This document shows positions 60,501-64,000 of a stretch of 64,000 nt of DNA, piece by piece. The DNA is from Hoplostethus atlanticus (taxonomy: Eukaryota; Chordata; Actinopteri; Trachichthyiformes; Trachichthyidae), in assembly GCA_034670405.1 (NCBI GenBank), contig JAXDDX010000001.1, forward strand, positions 3,880,501 through 3,944,500, written 5' to 3'. The notes below the pieces were generated by a model. That model ran no database searches, was not told the origin of the DNA, and saw only the letters and a program-made list of their open reading frames with translations. Within the stretch, counting starts at the first letter, position 1. Each line of letters starts with the position of its first letter. A program made the position numbers and the translations under genes.

Positions 60501-60779
60501 GTATGACTGTCATCTTTGTGTTTACAGCACCGAGGCAACCAGCCAGGGGCTTGGATTACCCGGCTTGATCAGACAAAGTTAAAAGGAAAATTCCTACCTC
60601 AGATACTCTTACACTGTTATGTACCATCAATCTGTGGTGTTGAATGCATCCCAGGAGTTGTTTTGTAATTTACCTTTTTACTGTACCCACTTTCCCTCAA
60701 CCTGCCATGTCTACTTCTACGTCAGTTGGTAATTTCCTTCATTTCCCAGAATGCCTTTTGACAACCTTCAAAGAACGGG

Positions 60780-62417
60780 CGTGAACGTGTTGTATTCAGT
60801 GGTGGGTTTCACGTGTAGGTGGAGAGAGCAATAACCGTAGCGCTAGCTGCTGTTCCCAGTGGAGCAACATCTACTGTCGGTGGAGAAATTGGTCTTCCTA
60901 ATCTATGATGGATTTCTCCCTGTAGGATTGTTGAACTGAGTCGAGAAAGAATGGTGAGTCGAGAAAGAAGCCCTTGTTCTTCGAGTCTGAGTAACTGAGA
61001 CTAAAACCTGACATATATACATCCTACTAAAGTCCATTGTAGCTGTGATGGCAATATCTCGTCACATCATGTCATCTACGTTTGGCCAATTAATCATAGT
61101 AATAAGAATAATACACTGCCAAACAACAAAATGGACCCAGAAATACACGGTACATCGCCAATAGCTAGTTTTTTAACAGTGTTAAAGTGTTTTAGGGTGG
61201 AAGTTGCTGGAGTCTGATTAAGTTATGTGAACGGTCAGGATACGACTGTGTGTCTGGCAGAGGGAGACAATGTAATTCCCTCTGGCGCTGCAAATGAATA
61301 GAGGATGAGGAGCTTCTGTGCATACATTACAACACTAATACTGCAGTTAAGGGGGAATTAAGGTCTCTAACTCCACACCATTACCCCTAAAATGGCAGCG
61401 CTGAAAATGTCGATAAAGGGCTCAATTCCCTTTAACCTTTTTACATGATTTGAGAAGGACTTGCCGGTTGACCTTCTCTGCTTAAATGCGCAATTTGATA
61501 CTGATTAAATGGGTAATCATGGAGTCACGGAGCAGCTTACCTCAGGGTGAATTGAACATATTACTGTGGCACAGGTAGAGCAACGCAAGCAAATAAAAAG
61601 GACAGAATCATCCAAAGTGCATGTGACAAAGAGAAGCCTGGTGTGCTACTGTACCTTAAGTTGACAGAGGGATCGTCCTCCAGCCATGAAGTAATTATGA
61701 AACCGGTAAGGCCACCACACACATCATGCAGCATACCCTCGCACATCCACATGCACACACCCCCTCCAGGTACAGGCTTGGGAGTTTTTTTAGTTTCCAC
61801 GGTGCAGGGATGGAAAAATGCAGACAATTCAGTGTGAGCCAAATTAATCCATCACTTCATGTGTGGAGGTGTAATATGCCTGGTGGGAGTGGATGATACA
61901 GGCTTCGGTGTGCATTTGATGAGGCCAATAACAACAACCTCAGCCCAGCCATGTACACGGGGAGCCCCAAGTACCAACCACCAAGCTGATGATTAGACAC
62001 CAACGGAGACACAACTCTTTCCAACACATAATGAAGACCTCATCCCAGCAGCTCATTTCCCTGCTGAGATTGCTTTTTGTTGTTTTGGTTGTTTCAATTG
62101 ATTATGGAGAAGCCCTGAGATGCAGGGGCAGTTTTTCTAATAACACCCACACCACCGTATGTCATCCCTAGCATGAAGATAGAGCCAATATAATCAACCC
62201 CCCCACGACCAGGCCAGGTGTGAGTCTGAATGTAATAAAGGATTGGTTATATAACAATTCACACACTTGTATTCAACTCTCTACCCAACTATCATTTTAT
62301 CTTTTCTGCTAGCGGCTCCGGATCCCTCGTCAGACTTCCATCCGTTACAGCCAGGAGACCATAGATTACTGGCTCTATGGGCGCCTCTCTATCTTTGACT
62401 ACTATCCTGATTGCTAA
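60780..62417 (+). other. weak candidate two-exon small gene
   Basis: A moderately CpG-containing segment from about 60770 ends in AAAGAATG|GTGAGT at 60955/60956, so an ATG lies exactly at a strong donor. The next good acceptor, a long pyrimidine tract plus CTAG at 62311-62312, opens 34 codons in the frame left by that ATG (RLRIPRQTS, DYWLYGRLSIFDYYPDC) and a TAA at 62415-62417. I do not recognise the 35-residue product, and chance is a serious alternative. An out-of-frame short upstream ORF (ATGATGG) precedes the ATG. Confidence 0.2.
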
Positions 62418-62970
62418 AGAACTGCCTGAATGCTGGCTGAATGCTGTCTTGTCAACTCAACTCCAATACCATCTCGTATGTTCCACCATCAAGAGTTTGA
62501 AATGTTATGATGGCATTAAATCATCACTTATTTGGAGATTTAACACATCAATTATTGCAGACATAGAAACATGAATGGAGTCACAGCTCCAGAAAAGGTG
62601 CAACTACAAGCTCAGTAGAAAGAAGCAGAGAGTAGAACTCAGGGGGAAGTGAATGGGTGTTGTGTGTGTGAGAGAGAGAGATAGATCGAGAGAGAAAATG
62701 AGAGCGAGAGAGTAGCAGCATTAGCTCAGAGACGGAGAGTTGGAGAGGTAGAGTAAGATGATGCTGCAACGGGTGTTGGAGAAGAGAGAAGTGTGGCGGT
62801 ACGAGGCTTGGTTCTGCTGCCTAGCCTTTAGCAGTGGAGAGCATGCTCAGTTGGCCAGCCAGAGGGCCCGGCTCCTGCTGTGGCCTAGTTCTGATAAAAC
62901 CAATAATGATGGGGAATGTTTCACTGTGGTGTGTGTGCGTGAGTGTCACAGAGAGAGAGAGAGACAGGGA

Positions 62971-63268
62971 TAGCGCTTTTCCACCAACGCGGTTCCACCG
63001 TGCCGGAACAGATGCCTCACCTCGAACCGTTCCGTGTATTCCCACCTAAAAAAATGTTAAGTGGTTCCCTTCTGCTGACCTGGATTGTGAGGTTGTGGCT
63101 GTGCTAGCGAACTGCCATTTTTAAATACAACACAAGACAGACACAACACGCTTTTAATTTTGCAAGAAAATATTGAAAAATGATTAGTGGAAACATGGGC
63201 CGGTTCTTTCAGTGATCAAGGCCAGGCACTGGCTCCAGTACCGGAACTGTGTTGGTGGAAAAGTGCTA
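62971..63268. mobile_element. 298-bp MITE with long terminal inverted repeats
   Basis: The left end TAGCGCTTTTCCACCAACGC and the right end, inverted, TAGCACTTTTCCACCAACAC match at 18 of 20 positions, and the match extends into GGTTCC/AGTTCC. There is no coding capacity. It is flanked on both sides by GA-rich sequence, which hides any target duplication. Confidence 0.8.
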
Positions 63269-64000
63269 AGAGAGAGAAACAGAAAGTGTGCGAGTGAGAG
63301 AAAGGAGTGTATGCCCTGAATATAACAGCAAAGTCCAATTTCATCTCATCAGCCGCAGCCATAAACAAATACCCCACCCCCGGTGATGGGTGTTATTGAT
63401 TTGTCTGTCATCCAGGGCCCATACAGGCAGAGAGACGGCCGTAGTTGGACAATTGCAGCCACAGGATAAATACTTTAAAGAGCCAGAGAGAGAGAAAATG
63501 GCAGGACAGGCCTTCCACTGTCTGACACTAATGAAACAGAGTGTAGGGGCTGTTAAGCTCTAGTTGCTCTGGTCCACAGGCTAAGATAGTCTCATGCCAC
63601 TAGCATGAGCAGAGACAGGACAACACTGCCACACTCAGACACTGGCCTGACTGATGATAGCAGTGATGACCAATGGAACTAGGTCATCTGTTAGATTGAG
63701 AGATGCAGAGGGAGAAAGGGAGAAAGGGAGAAGGGAGGAGAGAGAGAGAGAGAGAGTGAATAAGAGACAGAGAACGATTTGTGTGTAACTTGTGAAAATG
63801 AGTTATGTGGAAAGAGGGAGGTTTGAGGAAAAAACACTAAAACACTTAAACATTGTTAAACACAGCTATTGGTGATGTACCTTGCATTCCTGGGTCCACC
63901 GACAGTTGCCTCAATAGTTCATAATGCGAAGTAAGACAAGTTATGTTTTGAGTAGTGGATGTGACCACCTAGAAGTAAAACCATCAGCTGGATGCAACAG

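Larger units (their letters stand above)
55931..64000. other. distal upstream region, 56-64 kb
   Basis: Mostly unique-looking sequence with a C-rich tract (about 58725-58760), a SINE (57370-57564), a weak two-exon candidate on the plus strand (60780-62417), a MITE (62971-63268) and short GA runs near 62945-62964 and 63738-63757. No recognised protein exon. Confidence 0.5.

Noticed and set aside
1..64000. A new defence, CRISPR or biosynthetic system
   Set aside because: The window is vertebrate genomic DNA with two ordinary conserved genes; nothing resembles a multi-gene system of that kind.

Overview
The window is nuclear DNA of a ray-finned (teleost-like) fish. It has split genes with GT/AG introns, CpG-rich promoters, many CA/GA microsatellites, and typical fish interspersed repeats (Tc1-like transposons, hAT-type MITEs, tRNA-derived SINEs). 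There is no prokaryotic-style operon, CRISPR array or rRNA. All identifications rest on reading protein similarity from memory; no search was run.

Two protein-coding genes are certain. Both are on the minus strand in tandem, in the same order as PLEKHA5-AEBP2 on human 12p12. (1) aebp2, an accessory subunit of Polycomb PRC2, has its first five coding exons at 8535-4060. The start codon lies in a CpG island, and the last exon or exons fall left of base 1. (2) plekha5, a PH-domain phosphoinositide-binding adaptor, is represented by 25 coding exons from 46137 down to the stop at 11414. Joined at the predicted splice sites they keep one open frame of 1,203 codons plus stop. The exon(s) for the N-terminal WW domains were not found and are probably beyond base 64000. 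A 3'UTR of about 1.7 kb ends near a poly(A) signal at 9732-9727, about 1.2 kb upstream of the aebp2 ATG.

Layout: 1-4059, last visible aebp2 intron. 4060-8535, aebp2 exons. 8536-9726, aebp2 promoter and intergenic DNA with a hAT-like MITE. 9727-11413, plekha5 3'UTR carrying a CA tract and a 206-bp foldback MITE with a perfect 8-bp target duplication. 11414-46137, plekha5 exons in large introns with a Tc1 element at 27792-29144, another at 41490-42749, and several repeats at 35-36 kb and 40 kb. 46138-64000, upstream intron or intergenic DNA with a Tc1 fragment, two SINEs, a MITE, a CpG-rich candidate alternative first exon (55580-55900, minus), and a weak plus-strand two-exon candidate (60780-62417).

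No new multi-gene system is visible. The most interesting points are regulatory. They are a candidate internal promoter predicted to make a WW-less PLEKHA5, a hairpin MITE inside the plekha5 3'UTR, microsatellites sitting directly on plekha5 splice sites, a decayed hammerhead-like motif, and a MITE carrying an exon-like segment.
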